From contig NZ_JAIMIA010000029.1 in NCBI RefSeq assembly GCF_019966495.1, forward strand, positions 1 through 48,519: a stretch of DNA of 48,519 nt, in the 5' to 3' direction. The position numbers and the translations under genes are program-made. Of this stretch, positions 1-7,637 are shown piece after piece. This DNA is from Tateyamaria pelophila (GTDB lineage Bacteria; Pseudomonadota; Alphaproteobacteria; Rhodobacterales; Rhodobacteraceae). Positions within the stretch are counted from its first letter, which is position 1, and every line of letters starts with the position of its first letter. The notes under the pieces are model-generated. The model made no database searches, had not been told where the DNA came from, and saw nothing but the letters and a program-made list of their open reading frames with translations.

Positions 1-1
1 G

Positions 2-190
2 TCCGAACGCGGCGGCGACCGCGCAGCCTTCATGTACACCCTGATCGTCACCGCAAAAATGAACGACATCGACCCCCAAGCCTGGCTCGCTGACGTTCTC
101 AAACGACTGCCCGACATGCCCGTCTCGCGCGTGCACGAGCTGCTACCGTGGAACTGGAAAACCGCAGCACAAAACGTCAAGGCTGCATAG
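2..190 (+). CDS. IS66 family transposase (TnpC), C-terminal end, partial
   Basis: The open frame entering from the left edge encodes about 62 residues ending in a TAG stop. The sequence (segments such as MYTLIVTAKMND, LADVLKRLPDMP and LLPWNW) is the typical IS66 transposase C-terminal tail, where the last residues follow the DDE catalytic domain. Only this tail is inside the window, so catalytic residues cannot be judged. Just downstream, around 194-213, the sequence reads like an IS66 terminal repeat ending in TTAC, after which Crp/Fnr coding resumes on the other strand. The element therefore inserted into the regulator gene described next. Family assignment is from recognisable sequence; the exact terminus is an estimate. 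Confidence 0.75.
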   Translation, partial: SERGGDRAAFMYTLIVTAKMNDIDPQAWLADVLKRLPDMPVSRVHELLPWNWKTAAQNVKAA

Positions 191-212
191 CCGCGGTCCA
201 CGCCGAATGTTT

Positions 213-661
213 ACTTTGTACGCCATATCCTCGATCAACAGAAACAGATCGGTGACCCGTTTTGAGTAGGCCTCAAAAACAAAGGCGCGGAAGATCCTTG
301 AGGCCCCCATCATCTCGTCAAATGCGCTGCGTGGGATAACGACGGTCTCGATATCGGTCTCAGCGAGGCCTTCGGCAGAACCATACTCGAATGCCAAGAG
401 GCAAGCCATCGTCAGCACGCAGCTCTCGCCCGCATGAACCCGATGGAGGACGATCTTGCACCCGGTCTCGGAAAGCCGTTGAACCCGCACAGTGCCTGAG
501 ACTAACAAAAAAAGGTTCTCGGCTGGCTTGCCCGGACCAAAGATCACGGTACCCTGTTTAAGGCATATAGTGCGGGCGCGCTTGTCCAACATCGCTGTAG
601 TTTTCGGCGACAGATCGGAAAGACCGGGAAAACGCTCCCTCCATGAAGGGTGTTTCAGCAT
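213..661 (-). pseudogene. Crp/Fnr family regulator truncated by IS66
   Basis: The minus-strand frame gives the cyclic-nucleotide-binding-like beta-barrel of a Crp/Fnr regulator (residues about 25-115, including GPGKPAENLFLLVSGTVRVQ) and the start of the dimerisation helix (about 120-150). At about position 213 the reading runs into IS66 sequence, so the whole C-terminal winged helix that would bind DNA is missing. I chose the ATG at 661 because AGGA lies about 8 nt upstream; an ATG seven codons earlier has no comparable site. The FNR-type N-terminal cysteine cluster is absent, so this would have been a Dnr/FixK-like rather than an iron-sulfur protein. A second, intact Crp/Fnr gene lies at 6945. 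Confidence 0.8.
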
Positions 662-813
662 TGTGCTAATCCTGTTTCTCATGACACTAACCGCGCCCCG
701 CCCACCACGTTTTGATTTTTGTCAACGCGCCTGGCCACCACCAGACGCAAACAAATGGTACGGGAGACTGTACAAGACGCCCGCAATCGCGATATCTCTT
801 GCTGATCAGCCGA

Positions 814-971
814 CACCTAAGAACGAGGTCGCGCGCCTGTCCAACCGCAGCGGTCAGCGTCGTTGCCACTTCTGGCAGCGATGTCGCCAATGACAAAAGC
901 AACAAACCCACAATCGATTTGGCAAGTTTGAAGCGATCAGACAGAGCGTCTGCCAGATAAGCTAGTCGCGC
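814..971 (-). pseudogene. Na+/Ca2+ antiporter (CaCA) remnant
   Basis: About 50 codons on the minus strand, read from 971 downwards, carry the hallmark of CaCA-family cation/proton exchangers: a segment like YLADALSDRFKLAKSIVG followed by LLLLSLATSLPEVATTLTAA, which matches the conserved alpha-repeat motif with its Ser-Leu-Pro-Glu core. An in-frame stop (TAG, 972-974) lies just upstream and homology fades past about 814. This is an internal fragment of a formerly longer membrane transporter. The rest of 662-1129 holds no other recognisable gene. The assignment rests on this one motif. Confidence 0.5.
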
Positions 972-1082
972 CTAGGCGATCCAGACGGCGGTCGCGCATA
1001 GAGCAAAGAAAACCAGGCTTTGGAAAAGCATGGTCACCGGATTCTGCATGGTACCGGGATACCAAGTTTAACTGTCGCCTAT

Positions 1083-1096
1083 TTGACATCGCTCAA
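1083..1096. promoter_or_regulatory. FNR-like box (weak), upstream of VIT gene
   Basis: TTGACATCGCTCAA differs from TTGAT-N4-ATCAA at two positions and ends 33 nt before the chosen VIT start codon. A near-identical site occurs at 34813-34826. Regulatory role is inferred only. Confidence 0.25.
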
Positions 1097-1129
1097 TCGC
1101 GCGGAGCTTTGTCCGTGCACTATGTAGGC

Positions 1130-1846
1130 ATGAATGATGAGCACGGACACAGCCCGCAGGAAATCTCAAAACGTCTTTCGAAAGGTCAGCGCCCCGGGCA
1201 CCTCAAAGACATGATTTACGGTGGGATCGATGGCGCTGTCACGACCTTTGCCATCGTCGCGGGGATTGAAGGCGCAGGCTTGTCGCACGTCAACATCGTT
1301 GCTCTTGGAGTAGCCAATATCATCGCCGATGGCTTTTCAATGGCCGCCAGCAACTATTCCGGCACCAAAGCTAAATTCGACGAGCGCAAGCGGATTATCA
1401 AGATTGAAGAACGCCATATCGCGCTGCACCCTGAAGGCGAGTTGGAAGGACTGCGCCAGATCTTGCTGATGCGTGGTTTGTCAGGTGCGGTTCTGGAAGA
1501 GGCAACGACAGCAATCGCCCAAAGCAAGGATAACTGGATCGGCCTGATGCTGACAGATGAATATGGGCTCGCAAATGTTGAACCTGAACCAATGCGTGCA
1601 GCCCTCACGACTTTCGCGGCTTTTATCGTGGCTGGGTCGGTACCACTTGTGCCCTTCGTGCTGAGGCTTGAGCACGCTTTTGCAATCTCGGTCTTTGCAA
1701 CCTTGATGACGTTTTTCCTGATTGGAACGGGAAAAAGTTTTTGGTCTCTCTCCAAAGGGTGGCATTCAGGCAGCGTAACGCTTTTGATTGGTGGCGTGGC
1801 GGCGCTGCTCACCTACATCGTTGGCGGTCTTTTCCATCCAGCCTGA
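1130..1846 (+). CDS. VIT1/CCC1 family metal transporter
   Basis: A 238-residue integral membrane protein of the VIT family, which export or sequester Fe2+/Mn2+. Seen directly: the N-terminal family signature YGGIDGAVTTFAIVAG (about residues 27-42) in the first membrane helix, a second helix with NIIADGFSMAASNY, a charged cytoplasmic stretch rich in Glu/Lys/Arg (about 80-130) corresponding to the metal-binding domain, and three C-terminal hydrophobic segments. The open frame extends upstream to a TTG at 1109, but the ATG at 1130 fits family N-termini better. It precedes the M50 protease by 84 nt on the same strand, so co-transcription is possible. Metal specificity cannot be read from the sequence. 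Confidence 0.85.
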   Translation: MNDEHGHSPQEISKRLSKGQRPGHLKDMIYGGIDGAVTTFAIVAGIEGAGLSHVNIVALGVANIIADGFSMAASNYSGTKAKFDERKRIIKIEERHIALHPEGELEGLRQILLMRGLSGAVLEEATTAIAQSKDNWIGLMLTDEYGLANVEPEPMRAALTTFAAFIVAGSVPLVPFVLRLEHAFAISVFATLMTFFLIGTGKSFWSLSKGWHSGSVTLLIGGVAALLTYIVGGLFHPA

Positions 1847-1885
1847 TTCCGTTTGAGCCATGTCAATTGAGCTGACCCAAAAGCT

Positions 1886-1916
1886 GGAAGCATGGAAGCA
1901 TGGAAGCATGGAAGCA
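1886..1916 (+). repeat. 8-bp tandem repeat GGAAGCAT (3.9 copies)
   Basis: Three perfect copies of GGAAGCAT and a partial fourth lie between the VIT gene and the M50 protease gene, ending 14 nt before the preferred ATG at 1931. Each copy contains a GGA core and an ATG, so the number of Shine-Dalgarno-like and start-like elements depends on copy number. Confidence 0.9.
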
Positions 1917-1930
1917 AAGATGAGACGATC

Positions 1931-3082
1931 ATGTTTACGAACGCCGTAAAACTCTTCACGCTTAACAGGTTCGATATTAAGGTCGATCCCAGTTGGTTGC
2001 TTATTGCAGCACTCATCACATGGAGCTTGTCCCGTCAGTTCTTCCCACAAGTGCTGCCAGGGGAAAACGCGTATGTTTACCTGACGATGGCCATTGTTGC
2101 GATGCTGGGTCTGTTTGGTTCGCTCTTGTTGCATGAATTGGCACATTCAATGGTTGCGCGCCGTCTGGGTGTTCCGATCAAGAGCGTTACGCTGTTTCTG
2201 TTCGGCGGTGTAGCCGAGCTTGAAGCGGAACCAAGCTCCGCGCGGGTGGAATTCTGGATTGCAGTGGCCGGTCCTGCGATGTCTTTGTGCCTTGCCATCG
2301 AATTTACGGTGCTGGAATATATAGCCGTATGGTCTGGACTGTCGGCGGCACTCATCGAGATCGTTTCATATCTTGCGCTCATCAATCTGGTGCTCGCGCT
2401 TTTCAACCTTTTGCCTGCCTTCCCGCTTGATGGCGGCCGCGTCTTGCGGGCAGTCCTTTGGCTACGCTCTGGTGATGTGCTTTATGCAACGCGGGCGGCC
2501 GCGCAATCAGGCGCTTTTCTTGCCTATGCAATGATGACTCTAGGGGTCGTTTCATTGTTTCGGGGTGCGCTTATCGGGGGGCTTTGGCAGATCATGATTG
2601 GCGGGTTTGTTTTGGTTGCCGCACGTACCAGTTATACTCAACAACTGGCAAAGGTGGCCTTTGACGGGCGAACCGTCGGGGCGCTGATGACGCCAAATCC
2701 AATCACGGTCAGCCCTGATATGACGTTGTCTGAGTTCGTCAACCAAATCATGTTGAAGAAACATGTGAACTTTGTGCCGGTCCTTGAAGGCGATGTATTG
2801 CTCGGCCATATGGACCCATCCGTTTTGGCGGGAATTGACCGTGAGAACTGGGCAAATACACGGGTCGACGATGTGTTTGTGGGCTTGGATCAAGCCGCCA
2901 TGACCGGTGCCGACATGCCTGTTCAAGACTTGCTTGAAATCATCTCGAACACCGGACAGCGCAAGTTTCTCGTCGTGTCGGATCACGACCTGCTCGGGGT
3001 TATCACCCTGTCGGACCTAACCCGTTTTCTGAGTTCCGCCGATCAGGATCAGCGACCGCACAACAAAGGGGATCAATCGTGA
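1931..3082 (+). CDS. M50 site-2 protease-like metalloprotease with CBS domains
   Basis: A 383-residue membrane zinc protease of the S2P/SpoIVFB type that cleaves substrates inside the membrane. The catalytic HELAH motif (HExxH) is at about residues 68-72 within a helix, and the second metal-binding motif NLLPAFPLDGGR is about 95 residues further on. Several hydrophobic helices cover residues 15-235. The tail (about 245-375) reads as a CBS-domain pair (VGALMTPNPITVSPDMTL and a later repeat ending GVITLSDLTRF), which in this family may sense nucleotides. The ATG at 1931 is preferred over one at 1892 because the latter translates the tandem repeat. The stop overlaps the start of the following pseudogene (TGATG), indicating an ancestral operon. 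Substrate unknown. Confidence 0.85.
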   Translation: MFTNAVKLFTLNRFDIKVDPSWLLIAALITWSLSRQFFPQVLPGENAYVYLTMAIVAMLGLFGSLLLHELAHSMVARRLGVPIKSVTLFLFGGVAELEAEPSSARVEFWIAVAGPAMSLCLAIEFTVLEYIAVWSGLSAALIEIVSYLALINLVLALFNLLPAFPLDGGRVLRAVLWLRSGDVLYATRAAAQSGAFLAYAMMTLGVVSLFRGALIGGLWQIMIGGFVLVAARTSYTQQLAKVAFDGRTVGALMTPNPITVSPDMTLSEFVNQIMLKKHVNFVPVLEGDVLLGHMDPSVLAGIDRENWANTRVDDVFVGLDQAAMTGADMPVQDLLEIISNTGQRKFLVVSDHDLLGVITLSDLTRFLSSADQDQRPHNKGDQS

Positions 3083-3720
3083 TGAAAATTCTCATACTTC
3101 AAGGTCACCCTGATCCATCAGAAACCCATTTGTGTCACGCGATTGCAGAAAACTACCGCCGGGGGGCCGAACAAAAAGGTCATGATGTGCAGGTCATCAT
3201 GATAGCGAAGGAGGACGTTCCATATCTCCGTTCAAAAGCTGAATGGGAAAGCGGTGATCCGCCTCAAGTTGCCCAAAACCGGACAGGCCGCGGTGCGCGC
3301 CGCCGATCACGTCGTTTTAGTGTACCCCCTTTGGATGGGGGACATTCCAGCACTTGTTAAGGCGTAGATTGCGCAGGTTCTACGAAAGGACTTTGCATTC
3401 GAGATGGATCACAAGCGCTGGAAAGCGTCGCTCAGGGGCAAGTCTGCACGGGTGATCGTCACCATAGGCACCAGGTCTTGCCTATCGCTGGTGCAGCGCG
3501 ACAAACAAGATGAGAATCCGTATTGCCGCATCCAGATTGTCGCGCTACACGCTGGTTTTTCTTCGCGCACTCTCTGCGCACTCTTGATCGCAATATCTTG
3601 AAATTCTGCGGAATAAGGCCGGTCAAATGGAGCATTTTCGGGAATGCTGAGGATCCCAGTGGCAAAGCGCAAAAGGTATTCCTCTCTAAGGCCGAGGCGC
3701 TTGGGCGAAACGCTGAGTAG
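3082..3720 (+). pseudogene. NAD(P)H:quinone oxidoreductase (flavodoxin-like fold), frameshifted
   Basis: The intact start MKILILQGHPDPSETH is the FMN-binding beginning of the NQO/KefF-like NAD(P)H dehydrogenase family. Homology jumps frame near 3262 (resuming as AADHVVLVYPLWMGDIPALV), meets an in-frame TAG near 3365, shifts again around 3470 (PGLAYRW), and ends in a third stretch (HSLRTLDRNILKFCGI to the stop at 3718-3720) that matches the family C-terminus. Laid end to end the pieces cover a full-length protein of about 210 residues with at least two frameshifts and one nonsense codon. It overlaps the end of the M50 gene and was probably the second gene of that operon. Substrate specificity cannot be inferred. 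Confidence 0.8.
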
Positions 3721-3921
3721 TGTGCGAACAGGCGTACCGAACTCTGGTTCTCGTTTTCGTTTCAAAGTGCTAGCGATGAACCTTGGCTTGGACCTTCGAT
3801 AGGCAGGCGAATTTCCAGATGATTGATGCTTTACGTCGCACTGTCCAAAACCACGCGCAAAAGGCCACATTGCCGATTTCTGTGCGAATAGCGGTTTTTT
3901 CCTTTGGTCAACGATACAGCA

Positions 3922-4359
3922 CTAAATCGCGATCAACTCGCCAAGATGGATTTCCACCGCACTCAGTGGCTGATTTGACAGTTCCTTGGGCATTTCACCC
4001 AAAAGGACCGCGCGCAGTGACGTATCAAGAATTTCGCGTAACAAGCCCAGTATGCGCGGCCCTGCAATCAGGATCAGTCGATCAAACCGCTTTTCGACAT
4101 GCGCCTTTGCAACCTGATCGATTACAGTTTTAGCAAACCGCGCATCACTGATGTCTTGCGGATCAGTCTGTTCCACCGCTGCCATGCCGGGCCCGGCGAT
4201 GCTGTGGCCAACTCCGGCTTTATCTTTAGGCGCGTTTGCTTCAGGCGAATTCCAAGTTTGTCCGCGTACGGGTGCAAGCCCTTTTCCGGGCCCGCGATGG
4301 GCCACCACTTTTGCGAACCGGGCATTCGCCAATACGACCCATGTCACAATCGGTTTCAT
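3922..4359 (-). CDS. Host attachment protein (baeRF-like family)
   Basis: A 145-residue cytosolic protein of the family annotated as host attachment protein, named after an Agrobacterium factor and related to bacterial homologues of eukaryotic release factor 1. The start MKPIVTWVVLANARFAKVV, with the NARFAKV core, and the later FDRLILIAGPRILGLLREIL segment are characteristic. The ATG at 4359 has GGAGATCAG just upstream; the longer frame to 4452 has no such site. Family members often sit beside stress proteins and alternative ATPases, as here. The gene is divergent from the hybrid kinase at 4482, with an FNR-like box midway between them. Biochemical function is not established. Confidence 0.8.
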   Translation of the reverse strand: MKPIVTWVVLANARFAKVVAHRGPGKGLAPVRGQTWNSPEANAPKDKAGVGHSIAGPGMAAVEQTDPQDISDARFAKTVIDQVAKAHVEKRFDRLILIAGPRILGLLREILDTSLRAVLLGEMPKELSNQPLSAVEIHLGELIAI

Positions 4360-4411
4360 CCTGATCTCCATGTAGTTAGTCACCATTTTCTCATATCCAA
4401 ACAAGGTCCGG

Positions 4412-4425
4412 CTGATACAAATCAA
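4412..4425. promoter_or_regulatory. FNR/FixK-type box in divergent spacer
   Basis: CTGATACAAATCAA has one mismatch to TTGAT-N4-ATCAA. It lies 52 nt upstream of the host attachment start and 56 nt upstream of the kinase start, in the middle of a divergent promoter region. Binding is inferred from sequence. Confidence 0.5.
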
Positions 4426-4481
4426 TCGAGGCTTGCACCTTCCACACACCATTTGGCAGGTTGGAAGCAGAGGTGTTACTT

Positions 4482-6032
4482 ATGACCGAGACATCAGAAG
4501 ACGATACTGTTCTGCGCGCCATCATGGACGCGGCAGTGGATGCGATGATCGTCTCAGATCAATCGGGCACGATCCTGCGGGTAAATGCGGCAGCGGCGAC
4601 GCTGTTCCAGTTTGCACCGGATGAGATGGTTGGAAAAAGCGTCAACATGCTGATGCCAGATGCTCTGGCCGCTTTGCACGACAACTTTGTAGCGCGTCAT
4701 ATCGAGACAGGAGAAAAACGGATCCTCGGTCTGGGCCGCGATGTCGAAGGGCAGCGCAGCGATGGAACCGTATTTCCGCTACACATCTCCCTGGGTCACG
4801 CACAAGTGGGCGCCCAACGCATTTTCATCAGTATTATGCACGATTTGACATATCGTAAAGCGACAGAGGCGGCTTTGGCCCGATCGCAGAGGCTTGATGC
4901 GATTGGCCAGATGACTGGTGGCATCGCGCACGATTTTAATAATCTTTTGACGATCATCACGGGTAATCTGGAGCTGCTTGAAATGCGCGGTGCAGATGCC
5001 CGCCAACTTCCCTTGATCAAAGATGCGCTCGAGGCCGCCGAGTTGGGCGCGGATCTGACAAAGCGGCTCATGATTTTTGCGCGCCGCAGCAACCTTAATC
5101 CTGTGGTGGCAGACCTGCGGGTCTTGTGTTCAGATACCCTGAAACTGCTCAAACGGACACTTGGCACGCCTTTTGAGATCAAAACCGATTTTGCCGCTGA
5201 TGTGAACTCGGTGATGATCGACCCCGCGCAACTGCAATCGACGCTTATGAACCTTGCCCTGAATGCGCGGGACGCGATGGGCGCTGGTGGCGAGTTGTTG
5301 TTTTCGATAGCGAATGTCACGATCGACGACACCTACATGGCGCAGGAAACTGACATGGAGCCCGGTGACTATGTACGCCTGTCGGTCAGTGACAACGGCG
5401 CAGGCATGAGTCTTGAGGCGCAGCGTCGTGTGTTCGAGCCCTTCTTCACAACCAGGCCCGACAGCGGCGGAACGGGCTTGGGTCTGGCGATGGTCTACGG
5501 CTTTGTTCGCCAATCCGGCGGGCATGTAACCCTGTATAGCGAGCTTGGACATGGGACAAGTTTTGGCCTTTACTTCCCTATCGTGCAACAAGCGGACGAC
5601 GCCGTCAGTTCTGCCCTGAAGCAAAGCAAAATCCCTGCCTCCCCGCGTGGTCGTGGTGAAACCATCCTGATTGTTGAAGACAATCCCAGAGTGCGTAAGC
5701 TGTCGATCGAGCGGATCCGTGATCTGGGGTTCGAGACGCTGCAAGCAGACAGTGGCGATCGGGCTTTTCAGATGCTAAAGGACGGGGCGAAGGTTGATCT
5801 GGTGTTTTCCGATCTTGTCATGCCGGGCGATCTGAACGGATACGATCTAGCCGCCAAGATCGCTACAGAATTTCCCTCGCTGAAGGTCTTGCTGACCTCC
5901 GGCTATGCGAGTGACGTCGTGACGGGATCGATGGCGAGCGGCCCACCTCGAGATATTCTTCACAAACCTTACCGTCAGTTGGATCTCGCTCAGCGGCTTC
6001 ACGCCCTGTTGGCAGGTGCGTCTGATGTCTGA
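4482..6032 (+). CDS. FixL-like PAS hybrid histidine kinase with receiver domain
   Basis: A 516-residue soluble sensor kinase. Order of domains: PAS (about 10-125), HisKA with the phospho-accepting His in GGIAHDFNNLL (about residue 150), HATPase with the N box (MNLALNARDAMG), G1 box (DNGAGM) and G2 box (GGTGLGLAMVYG), then a receiver domain (about 390-510) with Asp in VFSDLVMPG (about 444). The PAS sequence closely resembles FixL oxygen sensors (GLGRDVEGQRSDGTVFPLHI), but where FixL carries its heme-ligating His before IIGIG this protein appears to have Arg (RILGLG), so heme binding is doubtful. No membrane segments. The ATG at 4482 has AGAGG 9 nt upstream. The 3' end overlaps the convergent response regulator by 34 bp. 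Confidence 0.88.
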   Translation: MTETSEDDTVLRAIMDAAVDAMIVSDQSGTILRVNAAAATLFQFAPDEMVGKSVNMLMPDALAALHDNFVARHIETGEKRILGLGRDVEGQRSDGTVFPLHISLGHAQVGAQRIFISIMHDLTYRKATEAALARSQRLDAIGQMTGGIAHDFNNLLTIITGNLELLEMRGADARQLPLIKDALEAAELGADLTKRLMIFARRSNLNPVVADLRVLCSDTLKLLKRTLGTPFEIKTDFAADVNSVMIDPAQLQSTLMNLALNARDAMGAGGELLFSIANVTIDDTYMAQETDMEPGDYVRLSVSDNGAGMSLEAQRRVFEPFFTTRPDSGGTGLGLAMVYGFVRQSGGHVTLYSELGHGTSFGLYFPIVQQADDAVSSALKQSKIPASPRGRGETILIVEDNPRVRKLSIERIRDLGFETLQADSGDRAFQMLKDGAKVDLVFSDLVMPGDLNGYDLAAKIATEFPSLKVLLTSGYASDVVTGSMASGPPRDILHKPYRQLDLAQRLHALLAGASDV

Positions 6033-6775
6033 AACCTCTGCACTTTGCAGGCGAACGTATATCCGACACCGCGCACGGTCTTGATAAGTTTCGGGCTCGA
6101 AGGGTGGCGTTCGATCTTTTTACGCAGCCGGGCGACCTGGTTGTCGATGGTGCGATCCAGCGGACTCCACTGTAACCCCCCAGTCAGATCCATCAGCTGA
6201 TCGCGCGATAAAATGCGATTGGGACGTTCGAGAAACACAAACAACAATTTGAAATCACCGCTGGTCAGATTGCATTCAGTGTTGTTGCGATCAATCAGTT
6301 CCAGCCGGTCTGGAATCGCCGTCATGCCATCAAAGCAGAAATGAAGACTGCCCTCCGCGTCCCGAACCACGGTTTCAACTGGGTCTGTGGGGTGCATCGC
6401 CCCTGGGTCCCTTGCCCGTCGCAACACACTGCGAATGCGTGCGATCACCTCGCGCACATGAAACGGCTTGGTGATGTAATCGTCCGCCCCAACTTCAAGC
6501 CCTACAACGCGGTCGATCACGTCGTCTTTTCCGGTCACCATGATAATGGGCACCTGAGACGTACGCCTGATCTCGCGGGCCAGATCAACCCCGTTGTCTT
6601 TGCCCAGATTTATGTCCAGTGTAATCAGGCCAATGTGCGTATCCGATAAGATATCCATGGTTTTGGCGGCATCGTCCGCTTCACGCACAGAAAAGCCCTC
6701 GTCCTCAAGCACATTGCGCAAAAGGGTTCTGATTTTAGGGTCGTCGTCAATGATGAGCACGGTTTGAGCAGTCAC
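5999..6775 (-). CDS. OmpR/PhoB-family response regulator
   Basis: A 258-residue DNA-binding response regulator. The receiver domain (about 5-120) has the acidic pocket IIDDDP, phospho-accepting Asp in TLDINLGKDNG (about residue 54), Thr in IIMVTGKDD and Lys in YITKPF. The C-terminal winged helix (about 150-245) shows the OmpR family pattern LTSGDFKLL, SRDQLMDLTGG, and RKKIERHP with VRGVGYTF. I place the start at a GTG (6775) behind GAGGGTGAC; the frame opens five codons earlier at a TTG. It is convergent with, and overlaps, the PAS kinase, and divergent from the Crp/Fnr gene. The pairing with the neighbouring kinase is inferred from position; FixL kinases normally pair with FixJ-type regulators. 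Confidence 0.88.
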   Translation of the reverse strand: MTAQTVLIIDDDPKIRTLLRNVLEDEGFSVREADDAAKTMDILSDTHIGLITLDINLGKDNGVDLAREIRRTSQVPIIMVTGKDDVIDRVVGLEVGADDYITKPFHVREVIARIRSVLRRARDPGAMHPTDPVETVVRDAEGSLHFCFDGMTAIPDRLELIDRNNTECNLTSGDFKLLFVFLERPNRILSRDQLMDLTGGLQWSPLDRTIDNQVARLRKKIERHPSSPKLIKTVRGVGYTFACKVQRFQTSDAPANRA

Positions 6776-6944
6776 GTCACCCTCGCACAACCAATTTGTG
6801 AGTCACTAACCAAGAGCCCGGTTTGCCGGCCCCTCATTTCAAGTCTCCAGATTACAAAATGATACAAAAGTTTACACATAGACAATAATGCAGATTACAT
6901 GGGTTGTCCAAGGTGGCCTCGACTTTACCAAGAAGGGCCGCCCA

Positions 6945-7637
6945 ATGTACGTGACCATTCCCGACAAACAGACAATTGAAAGCTCAATTGCGCCACTTGT
7001 CAGCGTTACACCCAAGACCACCGAGGCGCGGCTGAAACCCGGTGACTATTTGTACTTTGAGGGTGACGACGTTGCATGGCTTTATCAGGTCACCAGCGGG
7101 GTTGTTCGATTGGCACGTTTGCTGTTGGATGGTCGCAGACAAGTTATCGCATTTGGTTATCCTGGCGATATCATTGGATTTCCTGCAGATGGCCTGCATC
7201 ATACGGATTGCGAAAGTCTGACGGATGCACGGTTGCAGCCGTTCCGTCGGACCCACCTCGAGAGCGGTGAAGGCGATCCAGTGCTGCATGCCGCCCTGCT
7301 GAGGGCAACTTTGCGCGAAATCAGCGCAATGCAGGATCACTTCATGATGCTTGGGCGAAAGTCAGCCACAGAAAAACTGGCATCTTTCCTGTGCGTCCTT
7401 ACCGAGCGCGTCGGAGAAGATTTGGGGGCCTATCGCCAGATTAATTTACCGATGAGTCGATCTGACATTGCCGATTTTCTTGGTCTGACGACAGAAACGA
7501 TCAGCCGGACCTTTACCCAGCTGCGCAAGCGTAAGATAATCGCCATCGACAACAATCATTCCATCATCATTCAGCGACCAACGGCCCTGTTGAACCTGTC
7601 GGTGGGGGACCGGGACTCATACCAACGGCTCGATTAG
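6945..7637 (+). CDS. Crp/Fnr family transcriptional regulator
   Basis: About 230 residues: an effector-binding beta-barrel (about 25-120), a dimerisation helix (about 125-155) and a C-terminal helix-turn-helix with RSDIADFLGLTTETISRTF (about 170-190). The ETISR recognition helix is the FNR-type one, known to contact TTGAT half-sites, which fits the boxes found in this window. The FNR N-terminal cysteine cluster is absent, so an iron-sulfur oxygen sensor is unlikely; FixK/Dnr-like control is more plausible. The ATG at 6945 follows AGAAGGG with good spacing; an earlier ATG at 6888 lacks one. The last residues may be contributed by the adjoining IS630 sequence, because the two stop codons overlap at 7634-7637. 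Confidence 0.85.
   Translation: MYVTIPDKQTIESSIAPLVSVTPKTTEARLKPGDYLYFEGDDVAWLYQVTSGVVRLARLLLDGRRQVIAFGYPGDIIGFPADGLHHTDCESLTDARLQPFRRTHLESGEGDPVLHAALLRATLREISAMQDHFMMLGRKSATEKLASFLCVLTERVGEDLGAYRQINLPMSRSDIADFLGLTTETISRTFTQLRKRKIIAIDNNHSIIIQRPTALLNLSVGDRDSYQRLD

Noticed and set aside
3409-3870. Minus-strand frame of 153 codons between the quinone oxidoreductase and host attachment genes
   Set aside because: The plus strand of the same DNA encodes the C-terminal part of the quinone oxidoreductase pseudogene, with a clear family match, so the minus frame is its antisense shadow.
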